From assembly GCA_017626295.1 (NCBI GenBank), contig JAGAJB010000011.1, forward strand, positions 1 through 64,000: a stretch of DNA of 64,000 nt. The letters are read 5' to 3'. The stretch is from Clostridia bacterium. Lineage in GTDB: Bacteria; Bacillota; Clostridia; Oscillospirales; Acutalibacteraceae. Below are positions 33,259-41,354 of the stretch, in pieces (within the stretch, counting starts at the first letter, position 1; the number at the start of each line of letters is the position of its first letter). The translations under genes and the position numbers were made by a program. Under the pieces are notes generated by a model that was not told the DNA's origin, searched no databases, and saw only the letters and a list, made by a program, of their open reading frames with translations.

Positions 33259-34419
33259 TCAGTTACCAAAGAAATTAAGAATCATACCGCCTGCAATAAC
33301 AGATGCAACCTGTCCGGAAACGTTAACACCTGTTGCGTGCATAAGAAGGAAGTTCTGATTATCTTCCTCAAGACCGAGTTTATGAACAACACGTGATGAC
33401 ATGGGGAATGCAGAGATACCTGCAGCGCCAATCATGGGGTTGAACTTTTTACCTTCGGGAAGGAAGAGGTTAAGAAGTTTTGCGAAGAGAACACCGCCTG
33501 CAGTATCAACAATAAATGCTACAAGACCGAGTCCGAGAATAAGTGCTGTTTCTTTCTTAAGGAATGCTTCTGCATTCATATTTCTTGCAACTGTAATACC
33601 GAGAAGTATTGTAATAAGGTTTGCAAGAACTTTCTGTGCTGTTTCTGAAAGTGAATCAAGCACACCGCATTCTCTGATAAGGTTACCGAACATAAGGAAA
33701 CCGATAAGAACTGCCGATGAAGGAGCAACCACACCTGCAATAATTGAAACTACAATGGGGAAAAGAATTCTAGTTCTCTTAGAAACTGATTTACCCTCGT
33801 ATTTCATACGGATACGGCGTTCCTTTTTAGTTGTAAGAAGTTTAATAACAGGGGGCTGAACGATGGGCACAAGAGCCATATACGAATATGCCGCAACGAT
33901 AATAGCACCGATATACTGTGAACCGAGTTCGGATGCAACGAAAATTGACGTAGGACCGTCTGCTGCACCGATAATTGCGATAGACGCTGCTTCGTTGATG
34001 GGGAAGAAAAGTGAAGCAACAAAAAGTGTAAAGAAGATACCGAACTGTGCCGCTGCACCGAAAATCATAAGTTTCGGATTTGAAAGAAGCGGACCGAAAT
34101 CTATCATTGCACCGATACCGATAAATAAAAGTAACGGGAACAATTCGTTGGAAACACCTGCGTTATAAAGAACTTCAATTGCGCCGTGTTCCGAAATAAC
34201 ACCCGCTGTAAGTGCAAGGGGTAAGTTTACAAGAATTGTACCGAAGCCCATGGGTAAAAGGAGAGTGGGTTCCATATCCTTTGCAATTGCAAGGTAGATA
34301 AGTAAACCGCCGATTGCCCACATTATGAGCATAGGAATTATTTCTGATACGAAATCCATTCCCATAACCGCTTCAAAAATGCTGACTATTTTCAAGCCGA
34401 ATTCTGTTAAGGTTTCCAT
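33259..34419 (-). CDS. Na+-translocating decarboxylase beta subunit (OadB/GcdB/MmdB type)
   Basis: 386 residues with about nine to eleven membrane segments. Family hallmarks are GALIDF-like IGAMIDFGPLLSNP, AASIAIIGAADGPTSIFVAS, LTTKKERRIRM and PMIGAAGISAFPMSSR with VHKLGLEEDNQNFLLMHA. The beta subunit couples decarboxylation of a carboxybiotin to Na+ export. Which acid is used (oxaloacetate, methylmalonyl-CoA, glutaconyl-CoA) cannot be told, as the carboxyltransferase and biotin carrier are not in this window. The ATG has AAGGAAGAAGG upstream. Confidence 0.93.
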   Translation of the reverse strand: METLTEFGLKIVSIFEAVMGMDFVSEIIPMLIMWAIGGLLIYLAIAKDMEPTLLLPMGFGTILVNLPLALTAGVISEHGAIEVLYNAGVSNELFPLLLFIGIGAMIDFGPLLSNPKLMIFGAAAQFGIFFTLFVASLFFPINEAASIAIIGAADGPTSIFVASELGSQYIGAIIVAAYSYMALVPIVQPPVIKLLTTKKERRIRMKYEGKSVSKRTRILFPIVVSIIAGVVAPSSAVLIGFLMFGNLIRECGVLDSLSETAQKVLANLITILLGITVARNMNAEAFLKKETALILGLGLVAFIVDTAGGVLFAKLLNLFLPEGKKFNPMIGAAGISAFPMSSRVVHKLGLEEDNQNFLLMHATGVNVSGQVASVIAGGMILNFFGN

Positions 34420-34447
34420 TTTTTTCCTTCTTCCTTAAATTTTTAAA

Positions 34448-34476
34448 TTTATAACTATCGCACCCGAAGAAACCAA
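34448..34476 (-). promoter_or_regulatory. promoter of the decarboxylase operon
   Basis: On the minus strand TTGGTT, a 17-base spacer and TATAAA, about 30 bases before the beta-subunit start. It is back-to-back with the bioY promoter, only 10 bases apart. Confidence 0.6.
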
Positions 34477-34485
34477 CCCTTAAAA

Positions 34486-34520
34486 TTGACAACATTCGGT
34501 ACTTGTGATAATATCACAAG
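34486..34520 (+). promoter_or_regulatory. bioY promoter with palindromic operator over the -10 box
   Basis: TTGACA (34486-34491), a 17-base spacer and TAATAT (34509-34514). The perfect palindrome CTTGTGAT-AAT-ATCACAAG (34502-34520) covers the -10 box, so a bound protein would block RNA polymerase. It does not look like the BirA operator pattern I know from Firmicutes. Confidence 0.75.
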
Positions 34521-34535
34521 GCGAGGTGAAAAGAT

Positions 34536-35096
34536 TTGAGTGATAAAGTAAGTTCCCATCTATCAAAAAACAGAATAAAAACCTATGTACTCATATCACT
34601 TTTTACCGCAATAATTGCAGTGTGTTCCTTTATTACCGTACCCGCCGTCGTTCCTTTTACCTTACAGACATTAGGGATTTTCACTGCCCTTTCTGTTTTA
34701 GGCGGAAAACGAGGAACTGTCTGCACCGTCCTCTATATCCTGTTGGGGATTTTAGGAATCCCTGTGTTTTCGGGGTTTTCCGCAGGTTTAGGTCACCTTT
34801 TAGGTGCTACGGGCGGATATATAATCGGTTTTATATTTTTAAGCCTTACTTATTTAATTATAACCGCCGTTTTCGGAAATAAGTTCACGGTAAAAGCCGT
34901 AGGATTAGTTTCGGGTTTACTTGTATGTTACCTTTTCGGAACATTGTGGTATATGTTAGTTTACCTTAAAACACTTACTACCGATGCGTTTATTTCAACA
35001 CTTTCAGTCTGTGTTTTACCCTTTATAATCCCCGATTTAATAAAAATCGCATTGGCTTTATTTATAGACCGAAAAATACCGAACACGGTTAGATAG
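34536..35096 (+). CDS. bioY: Biotin transporter BioY (ECF substrate-binding subunit)
   Basis: 186 residues from TTG 34536, with GCGAGGTG upstream. Six membrane segments are present. BioY hallmarks are VPFTLQTLGIFTALSVLGGKRG, LGIPVFSGFSAGLGHLLGATGGYIIGF (the biotin-binding loop region) and PFIIPDLIKIALALF. It needs an ECF module (EcfA/EcfT) encoded elsewhere or acts alone. It is divergent from a biotin-dependent decarboxylase operon, which fits a shared biotin theme. Confidence 0.95.
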   Translation: MSDKVSSHLSKNRIKTYVLISLFTAIIAVCSFITVPAVVPFTLQTLGIFTALSVLGGKRGTVCTVLYILLGILGIPVFSGFSAGLGHLLGATGGYIIGFIFLSLTYLIITAVFGNKFTVKAVGLVSGLLVCYLFGTLWYMLVYLKTLTTDAFISTLSVCVLPFIIPDLIKIALALFIDRKIPNTVR

Positions 35097-35141
35097 TTTA
35101 TCATATTATATCAATTTAAACAAGGCATATTTTACATAGTT

Positions 35142-35171
35142 ATCCCCTCTTTTTAAGAGGGGATTTTGTTT
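35142..35171 (+). terminator. intrinsic terminator of bioY
   Basis: A 10-bp perfect stem ATCCCCTCTT/AAGAGGGGAT with a 3-base loop is followed by TTTGTTTT. Confidence 0.9.
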
Positions 35172-37639
35172 TATTCTACAATACCTTCAAGGAAGTTAAC
35201 TTCCGAAACATTAGTTTCGCGGTCAATTCTGAAAGTTTTGATTTCGTGTTTTCCTATATCGTACCAGAAACCGCCATCAAAGAGTTTTGACATAATATAA
35301 CCCCTTGAACATTCAATACCTTTTGTTTCGTAAAGTCTTACAATAAGGTCTCCGCTGCCGTCCTCACAACGTTTGAGTGCTGTGATAATAACGTTATCAA
35401 GGTTTGTGTAAATAAAGGACTCTTTCTGTGAAAGTTCGCCCTTATGATAACTTTCGGGAACTGCCACAACATTGTTATTGAATGTATGTGCCTGTTTAAC
35501 AATGTCGCTGTTTTCAGCCTCATCCTCGTGGAGATAAATACCGTAAGAGAATCTGTTAAGACCTTCATCAGTAAAGTTAAAGTCTGCCGCGGGTCTGTCT
35601 GAATAATGGTCAGCGAAAATTACATTTCTGAGAGCAGTAAGTCTTAATTCTGCACCGGGGCAGTCATAACTGTACTTAGAATCGCTGATTACTGAAAGAC
35701 CTACGCGCTTGCCGTCCTTTGTAACTGTAAGGTCAGCCCAATTAAGAGCAGGCTCTTCCTCACCGTTACAGGGGCGTTTAATGTACCCGCAGGGAATTTC
35801 GTAAGTTGAACTTTCTTCGCTGCCACCTGTGGGGAATGCAAATTTAAGCATTGTGAATTTTTCCTGCCACATAGCCTTGCAGTCAACACGCAAGGTTTTC
35901 TGTCCTTTTGCAAGAATAAATTCCTGTGTAAGATATGACTCGCCGAATTTGTGCTTTGTACGAACTACGGAACGAAGTGCACCGTTTTCAACTCTTTCAA
36001 TGCTTACAAGTTCCATAAGTCCTTTTACTTCGTGAAATTTGAACACATTGTGAGCCCAGGTGTCAGTTGTTTCATCATTGATAACAGTAGGAATTGCAAG
36101 GAAGTTTTCGCCTGCATATTCCACACCTGACTTTTTATCAACAAGGCTCTTGATGTAACCTGTCTGACTGTCAAGTTCAACTGTCATATATTCATTTTCC
36201 ATAAAGAAATTCTGCTCACCGCTTAATTCCTTTTCTGCCCTTGCTTCGTTATCAAACTCTAACCAATATGTAGCATAACCGAAAGCGGGAACTTTAGCCA
36301 TAAACAATGTATCAAGATGGTTATCGTTTGAGCGTGATGAACGCACATTCTGGAAAAGAACTTCCGCACCGTCTGAATCTGTAACCGCTTTAGAGGGATG
36401 GTGTGTTCTTACGGGAAGTTCCACTTCGTATGAATGGGGGTTAAATACAACAACAGGTCTGGGGAAACCGTTGTCTGCACCTGAAAAATGACGCTCTTCA
36501 AAAACAGGTTCGCTGACACCCTCAATCCAGGTATCTATTTTGCGTGCAATTCTGAGAACTGCGTTGTTGTAACTTTCGGAAGCGATGTTTAAAGCGTAAC
36601 CCTCGGACTCCTTAACATCTTCGTATGCTTCCATAATGGAGCAGCCACACATAATATCGTGGAATTGATTAAAGCAGACTTTCTTCCACGCTTTCTCAAA
36701 TTCCTCTGTGCAAGGTTTGGAATCGGCAACGATTGAGGAAACGGTATCCCATTTTTCTGCTGCCGCAAGAGCGTTCTCTGCTTTTCTGTTAAGTGCCTTT
36801 ATAAGTGAAGTTGCACTGTAACAACCGCTTGCGTGGTGCTGTAAATCGTCACTCCAGGAAGGTAAATCAAGGAACTCATTAAGAATATCCTCAAAATACT
36901 CATCGGGCGAAGAGAACTCAAGGTCATTATAGCCTTCACGTTCAAGGTTTTCTATAAGGTATTCAATATCCCCTCTTGCAGGACCGCCGCCGTGGTTACC
37001 CACACCGTAAAAGAGCATCATACCGTGGCCTGTTTCCTCTGCTCTTTTATTCATTTCTTCAATACGTCTGTCAAGAGATTCTTTGCCGTTAGCAGCGTAA
37101 CCGTCGGGAAGTCTGTATGTCAACACACGGCTTCCGTCGGCACTGTCCCACCAGAAAAGATTTTCGGGAATTTCACTGTTTTCGTTCATATTGGGTCTTT
37201 GGAAAACATAGAAATCCATACCGCCCTTTTTGAGAAGTTGGGGAAGCATACCGTTATGACCGAAAGAGTCCACATTATAGCCTGTTTTACAGGTTATACC
37301 GAATTTTTCGTAATAATAAAGTTGGCTGTAAAGTGCCTGACGAGCAAAACTCTCGCCCGAAGGCATATTGCAGTCGGGTTGTACCCACCAACCGTTCACG
37401 GGAACCCATCTGCCTTTTTTTACCATTATTCTGATTTCTTCAAACATCTGCGGGTCAATTTCTTCAACCCACTTGTAATATGCCGCTGAAGAGCAGGTAA
37501 AAACGAAATCATTGTATTCTTTTAATCTGTCAAGAGCACTGCGGAATGTCTGCAAAACTTCCGCACAACCCTCCTGCCATCTCCATAACCAAATAGGGTC
37601 AAGGTGGGCATTTCCTACAAGTTTTATTGTTTTATCCAT
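35171..37639 (-). CDS. Alpha-mannosidase, glycoside hydrolase family 38
   Basis: 822 residues. It hydrolyses alpha-mannosides. The zinc site includes HLDP in VGNAHLDPIWLWRWQEG, and the candidate nucleophile Asp is in GYNVDSFGHNGMLPQLL, with FYVFQRPN following. Middle helices and the C-terminal beta domains of GH38 are present (RVDCKAMWQEKFTML, VIFADHYSDRPAADFN). There is no signal peptide, so it acts in the cytoplasm on imported glycans. Its start shares a base with the stop of the upstream gene (TAATG), so the two are coupled. Confidence 0.95.
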   Translation of the reverse strand: MDKTIKLVGNAHLDPIWLWRWQEGCAEVLQTFRSALDRLKEYNDFVFTCSSAAYYKWVEEIDPQMFEEIRIMVKKGRWVPVNGWWVQPDCNMPSGESFARQALYSQLYYYEKFGITCKTGYNVDSFGHNGMLPQLLKKGGMDFYVFQRPNMNENSEIPENLFWWDSADGSRVLTYRLPDGYAANGKESLDRRIEEMNKRAEETGHGMMLFYGVGNHGGGPARGDIEYLIENLEREGYNDLEFSSPDEYFEDILNEFLDLPSWSDDLQHHASGCYSATSLIKALNRKAENALAAAEKWDTVSSIVADSKPCTEEFEKAWKKVCFNQFHDIMCGCSIMEAYEDVKESEGYALNIASESYNNAVLRIARKIDTWIEGVSEPVFEERHFSGADNGFPRPVVVFNPHSYEVELPVRTHHPSKAVTDSDGAEVLFQNVRSSRSNDNHLDTLFMAKVPAFGYATYWLEFDNEARAEKELSGEQNFFMENEYMTVELDSQTGYIKSLVDKKSGVEYAGENFLAIPTVINDETTDTWAHNVFKFHEVKGLMELVSIERVENGALRSVVRTKHKFGESYLTQEFILAKGQKTLRVDCKAMWQEKFTMLKFAFPTGGSEESSTYEIPCGYIKRPCNGEEEPALNWADLTVTKDGKRVGLSVISDSKYSYDCPGAELRLTALRNVIFADHYSDRPAADFNFTDEGLNRFSYGIYLHEDEAENSDIVKQAHTFNNNVVAVPESYHKGELSQKESFIYTNLDNVIITALKRCEDGSGDLIVRLYETKGIECSRGYIMSKLFDGGFWYDIGKHEIKTFRIDRETNVSEVNFLEGIVE

Positions 37640-39432
37640 TAGTTTGTACCCTCCTCGATAAATTTAAAATATCGTCCTATCCAATAAGCAAATGTGTAAG
37701 GATAACAACTTTCAACACAGAATACACCGCCGCTGTCCTCATTCTTATATTCCAACGGATCCCTGTCGTATTTTGAAATGAATCTTTCGTCACCCGGAAG
37801 AAGTGCTGAAGTTTCTTTGTAACCGCCTCTGTAAGTGCGTACAGGATAATCTCTGCGCTTATCGAGAGAAACACTCGCCGCAAGACGAGATACATTGAAA
37901 CGGTAGAACCAAGTTCTTATACGGTCTGCATCGGGTTTTGCGTTATCGGGATCGCTGAGGAAATAAAGGAAATCGTAACCGGGGTTGAATTCGGGAGCAA
38001 GAGAACCTCTCCAGGTTCTGAATGCCTGTCTGAACTTCTCTTTAAGCACCGGATCGGGTTCAAGGGTTATAAGACCCCAAAGTGAAGTAACTGCAAGCAT
38101 ATGGTCGCCGTACATAATATCTTCGCGGAAGTCTATACCGCCCTGAAGGCAAACCTGATTAAATCTGTCGTAATGTTTAACTGTAAGGTCTGCGTATCCT
38201 TTTTCGATAAGTTCATCGTAAGTTTTCTGCCAGATACCGCTTTCGCCTGTTAAGTGCATGGTAACGCGCAGATACATAAGAAGTTGACCTGCATTAAGGG
38301 AAGCATCCGCCCAACCCATCGGACTGTTGAAATACTCAAGATTCCACTTTGCCCAGGTTGTGTAGTTGCCGTCTGCCTCTCTGAGAGCAAAATTATTTTT
38401 TATAATGTGCGTCATTGTGTTAACTGCGGCTGTTCTTAATAATTCGTCATACTCAGGGTCCTCCCTGCCCAAAAATTCGTGAGCAACAAGAAGATGAAGA
38501 TAGTGATGTGTTATTTCGTCACTGCTTGTATCGCCTTTGTATGTAATGTCGGTATCTTCAAAGCCGTCACAAGTGTAAAGTCTGCGAAGTCTTTCGGGGA
38601 TGGGTGCATCCGCCTTGACTTCAAGACCTACAACTTTTTTATTTCTTGCATCCGTTGTGTTTACACAGGATGCAGTTGCGCCGTTTTTCTTATAGAAAAG
38701 TCCGTCATCGGGAACAGGCTCGTTGCTTGTAAGGTATGTTCTTGCTACAAAACCGTCACCTCTGCCGGCAATATACATAAGAAGAAGTGTTGCTTCGCTT
38801 GCTCTGACGGCAATTTTGCGTGCTTCCATTGTTTCCTCTGCAAAATCGCCCAACTCTCTTTTAAGAGTAACGTAGCGGAAAATTTCACCGATTGCATAGG
38901 CAGCGGAGAAAGTACCGTCATTATCGGAATGACCGTAAGGAAGAATGGATTTAAGGTTACCTGCTTCGGAGAGGCGCTTCTGACTAACCATTGAATGACG
39001 TTGAACGTATGTAAGTGTTTCGTCAAGAAGTCTGTATGCTTTATCCTCCATAGACATAAGCACCATATCAATATGGGTTGCGCCGTTATCCGTAAGCACC
39101 CATACACCGTCTTTATCGGGAACAAGTGCGCAAACGTTATTATCCAAAAGGTCGCGCCTTGCACTGAAATGCATAACTATATCAGTAAGACTGTCGGCAT
39201 TGGGGTTATAGCGCGTTACGCCACCCTTACCGCCGTACCACATAACGCCGTTATTGCTTTCGCAGTAACAGCAATAATCCTTTTTACGCAAAGGAAGCGG
39301 ATAGGGAAAATCGCTAAGATCAGGCTTTTTTGCCTTTACTTCAAGAAGTGACTTGGGTACTTCCAAATCATACTTTTTGAAATGGCTGACTACCCTTGTT
39401 AACTGAGGGTACAGTTTGATTGCTTCTGCCAT
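37639..39432 (-). CDS. Uncharacterised protein, 597 aa, with propeller-like motifs and a helical domain
   Basis: The start ATG follows AAAGGAGATTTTCA. Near residues 60-125 there are two units like two-component-regulator propeller blades: GVMWYGGKGGVTRYNPN and GVWVLTDNGATHID. The rest is alpha-helical and rich in Trp, Tyr and acidic residues (SILPYGHSDNDGTFSAAYAIGE, ITHHYLHLLVAHEFLGRED), which would suit an alpha/alpha-toroid glycosidase or a glycan-binding scaffold. No signal peptide. It is coupled to the GH38 mannosidase, so work on the same mannose- or rhamnose-containing glycan is inferred. Confidence 0.8.
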   Translation of the reverse strand: MAEAIKLYPQLTRVVSHFKKYDLEVPKSLLEVKAKKPDLSDFPYPLPLRKKDYCCYCESNNGVMWYGGKGGVTRYNPNADSLTDIVMHFSARRDLLDNNVCALVPDKDGVWVLTDNGATHIDMVLMSMEDKAYRLLDETLTYVQRHSMVSQKRLSEAGNLKSILPYGHSDNDGTFSAAYAIGEIFRYVTLKRELGDFAEETMEARKIAVRASEATLLLMYIAGRGDGFVARTYLTSNEPVPDDGLFYKKNGATASCVNTTDARNKKVVGLEVKADAPIPERLRRLYTCDGFEDTDITYKGDTSSDEITHHYLHLLVAHEFLGREDPEYDELLRTAAVNTMTHIIKNNFALREADGNYTTWAKWNLEYFNSPMGWADASLNAGQLLMYLRVTMHLTGESGIWQKTYDELIEKGYADLTVKHYDRFNQVCLQGGIDFREDIMYGDHMLAVTSLWGLITLEPDPVLKEKFRQAFRTWRGSLAPEFNPGYDFLYFLSDPDNAKPDADRIRTWFYRFNVSRLAASVSLDKRRDYPVRTYRGGYKETSALLPGDERFISKYDRDPLEYKNEDSGGVFCVESCYPYTFAYWIGRYFKFIEEGTN

Positions 39433-39573
39433 TGAAAATCTCCTTTATACAAAGTTTTTGTGCTTTTTTAAAACAAATTTATACATTTTAATTCTACCAA
39501 AAACACAAAAAAAGTGCAATATATATGTAATAAATTGTGTCTTAAAATTTTTAAAGAATTTTAACAATATCTA

Positions 39574-39602
39574 TTGGAATATGGCAAAGTAAGTGATATA
39601 AT
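39574..39602 (+). promoter_or_regulatory. promoter of the aminotransferase gene
   Basis: TTGGAA, a 17-base spacer and a perfect TATAAT. The start point would be near 39609, giving a leader of about 175 bases. Confidence 0.7.
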
Positions 39603-39642
39603 GACTGTATCTGTAATTTCGAGAGAAAGAAAAATAAAGGTT

Positions 39643-39765
39643 GAGAAGGTCTTGCAAACCGGTAAGACGCTGCTTCTTCCATCTTTATGTTCTGATTGTT
39701 TTTCGCGAAAAAGAAATTTTTACAACGGCAGAGAAGGTTTTGCAAACCGGCAAGACGCTGCTTCT
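39643..39765 (+). repeat. two copies of a conserved hairpin in the aminotransferase leader
   Basis: Copies at 39643-39677 and 39731-39765 differ at only two of the core positions. Each can fold as AGAAG, a 7-bp inner stem, an AAACCG loop, the inner stem's other strand, a GCTG bulge and CTTCT. In copy 1 the inner stem is GTCTTGC/GTAAGAC and in copy 2 GTTTTGC/GCAAGAC, so each change keeps the pairing through a G-U or G-C pair. Copy 2 ends only a few bases before the AAAGGA ribosome site, which suggests control of translation. Confidence 0.6.
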
Positions 39766-39784
39766 GTCGGAAAGGACAATGACA

Positions 39785-41044
39785 ATGAACACTAACACTT
39801 TTGAAAAGTACGAATCCGAGGTACGCTCATATTGCCGTAACTTCCCCGCAGTTTTCACCAAGGCAAAAGATTCCGTTATCTACGCCGAGGACGGAAAAGA
39901 ATATATAGATTTCTTCTGCGGTGCAGGTGCTCTTAACTACGGCCATAACAATGACTACATCAAAGCGCAGATTATAAACTATCTCCAAAGCGACGGAATT
40001 ATCCATTCACTTGATATGTTCACATCTGCAAAACGCGATTTTATTGAGTTTTTTGAAGAAAAAATTCTCGAACCCCGCGGATTCAATTATAAAATTCAGT
40101 TCCCCGGTCCTACGGGTACAAACGCTGTAGAAGCGGCTTTGAAACTTGCAAGAAAAGTTAAGAAAAGAAACAACATTTTTGCATTTATGGGTGCTTTCCA
40201 CGGTATGACTCTCGGCTCTCTTTCTATGACAACCGACCGTGATTCCCGCGAGGGTGCAGGTGTTGTACTTACAGATGTCACACACATCCCCACACCTTAT
40301 ATGTTCCCCGAACTTGATGTTTTAAAATATATGCAGACACTTATCGACGACGACCATTCGGGTATCTCAAAACCTGCCGCAGTATTTATTGAGCCTGTGC
40401 AGGCTGATGGCGGTATTCACGTTTTCAGCACCGAATTTTTACAGGGACTTCGTGATTTCTGTACACGTAACGATATTCTTCTCGTTTGCGACGATATTCA
40501 AGTAGGCTCTGCAAGAACAGGTTACTACTTCTCCTTTGAGCGCGCAGGTATTACACCCGATATTGTTACACTTTCAAAGTCAATAGGCGGTTACGGTATG
40601 CCTTTTGCCCTTGTTCTTTTCAAACCCGAACTGGACGTCTGGAAACCCGGTGAACATAACGGCACGTTCCGCGGAAGCCAACTTTCAATAGTCGCCGCAA
40701 AAGCAGGTCTTGAACTTATGCTCAACGAAAAAGTTGAAGAAAAAGTTCAGCGTCAGAGTGCAATTATAAAAGAGTATCTTGATAAAGTCGCGGACCTTCA
40801 CGAAGGTTTTGAAGTTCGCGGTATCGGCTTTATGTGGGGCGTTGACTGTAACAAGGTTAAACCCGACGCAGTTTCAAGAGCAATTGTAAAAGAATGTTTC
40901 AACAACGGTCTTATCGTTGAAAGAGCAGGCAGAAACAACGATGTTGTTAAACTTATGCCCTGCCTTATGGCTGATGACGAAACCCTCAAAAAAGGTCTTG
41001 AGATTTTCGTAAACTCAACCACAACTGTAATAAAAAATATGTAA
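39785..41044 (+). CDS. Class-III aminotransferase, diaminobutyrate--2-oxoglutarate type
   Basis: 419 residues from ATG 39785 (MNTNTFEKYESEVRSYCRN), about nine bases after AAAGGA; an ATG two codons earlier is possible. PLP-binding hallmarks are GPTGTNAVEAALKLARKV, FHGMTLGSLSMT, the Asp in LLVCDDIQVGSARTG and the Schiff-base Lys in VTLSKSIGGYGMP. The overall pattern is that of EctB/Dat enzymes, which convert aspartate semialdehyde to 2,4-diaminobutyrate. No ectA, ectC or diaminopropane gene is next to it, so ectoine synthesis is not supported; a siderophore, polyamine or other use is open. Confidence 0.9.
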   Translation: MNTNTFEKYESEVRSYCRNFPAVFTKAKDSVIYAEDGKEYIDFFCGAGALNYGHNNDYIKAQIINYLQSDGIIHSLDMFTSAKRDFIEFFEEKILEPRGFNYKIQFPGPTGTNAVEAALKLARKVKKRNNIFAFMGAFHGMTLGSLSMTTDRDSREGAGVVLTDVTHIPTPYMFPELDVLKYMQTLIDDDHSGISKPAAVFIEPVQADGGIHVFSTEFLQGLRDFCTRNDILLVCDDIQVGSARTGYYFSFERAGITPDIVTLSKSIGGYGMPFALVLFKPELDVWKPGEHNGTFRGSQLSIVAAKAGLELMLNEKVEEKVQRQSAIIKEYLDKVADLHEGFEVRGIGFMWGVDCNKVKPDAVSRAIVKECFNNGLIVERAGRNNDVVKLMPCLMADDETLKKGLEIFVNSTTTVIKNM

Positions 41045-41050
41045 AAAAAC

Positions 41051-41095
41051 AAACTACCATAGAACGACAAAACCAAGTCTGTTCTATGGTAGTTT
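41051..41095. terminator. bidirectional terminator after the aminotransferase gene
   Basis: A 15-bp perfect stem AAACTACCATAGAAC/GTTCTATGGTAGTTT (41051-41065 with 41081-41095) with a 15-base loop. T-rich sequence follows on both strands. Confidence 0.88.
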
Positions 41096-41149
41096 TAACT
41101 TTAACGGAAAAATATTTTTGTTTCTTTAAGTTTTAGGTAAAAGTCGCTC

Positions 41150-41354
41150 TATCCGACTGAAGAATTACCGCGAGAGAACTACCCACCACCGCCGTCGCGG
41201 TCCCCCTCCCTATTCCGGCAAAGCCGAAACAAGGAGGATAAGTTTCGCATTTCCACAACTTTATCTATAATCGGCGTCAGCCCCTTTAATTACGCATTAC
41301 GAATTATAATCGGCTTGCCCCGAAATTTTGCATTTTGAATTCTGCATTTTGCAT
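41150..41354. repeat. intergenic repeat block, copy B, with an embedded hairpin
   Basis: The gap of about 260 bases holds no gene. Around 41210-41240 the arms CCTCC...CCGGC/GCCG...GGAGG form an imperfect hairpin that resembles dispersed repeats of Clostridia. From about 41262 the words AATCGGC, TTTAATTACGCATTACG, AATCGGCTTGCCCCGAAATT and TTTGCATTTTGAATTCTGCA follow; the last two recur at 42410-42460. The block ends exactly at the stop codon of the sialidase gene. Confidence 0.7.

Noticed and set aside
39643-39765. Coding repeat reading EKVLQTGKTLLL in both copies
   Set aside because: The copies are 88 bases apart, so they are in different frames and cannot be one repeated protein segment. 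The proposed aminotransferase start lies behind them with its own ribosome site.
39785-41044. Ectoine biosynthesis
   Set aside because: The aminotransferase is EctB-like, but no ectA or ectC gene is near and terminators isolate the gene.
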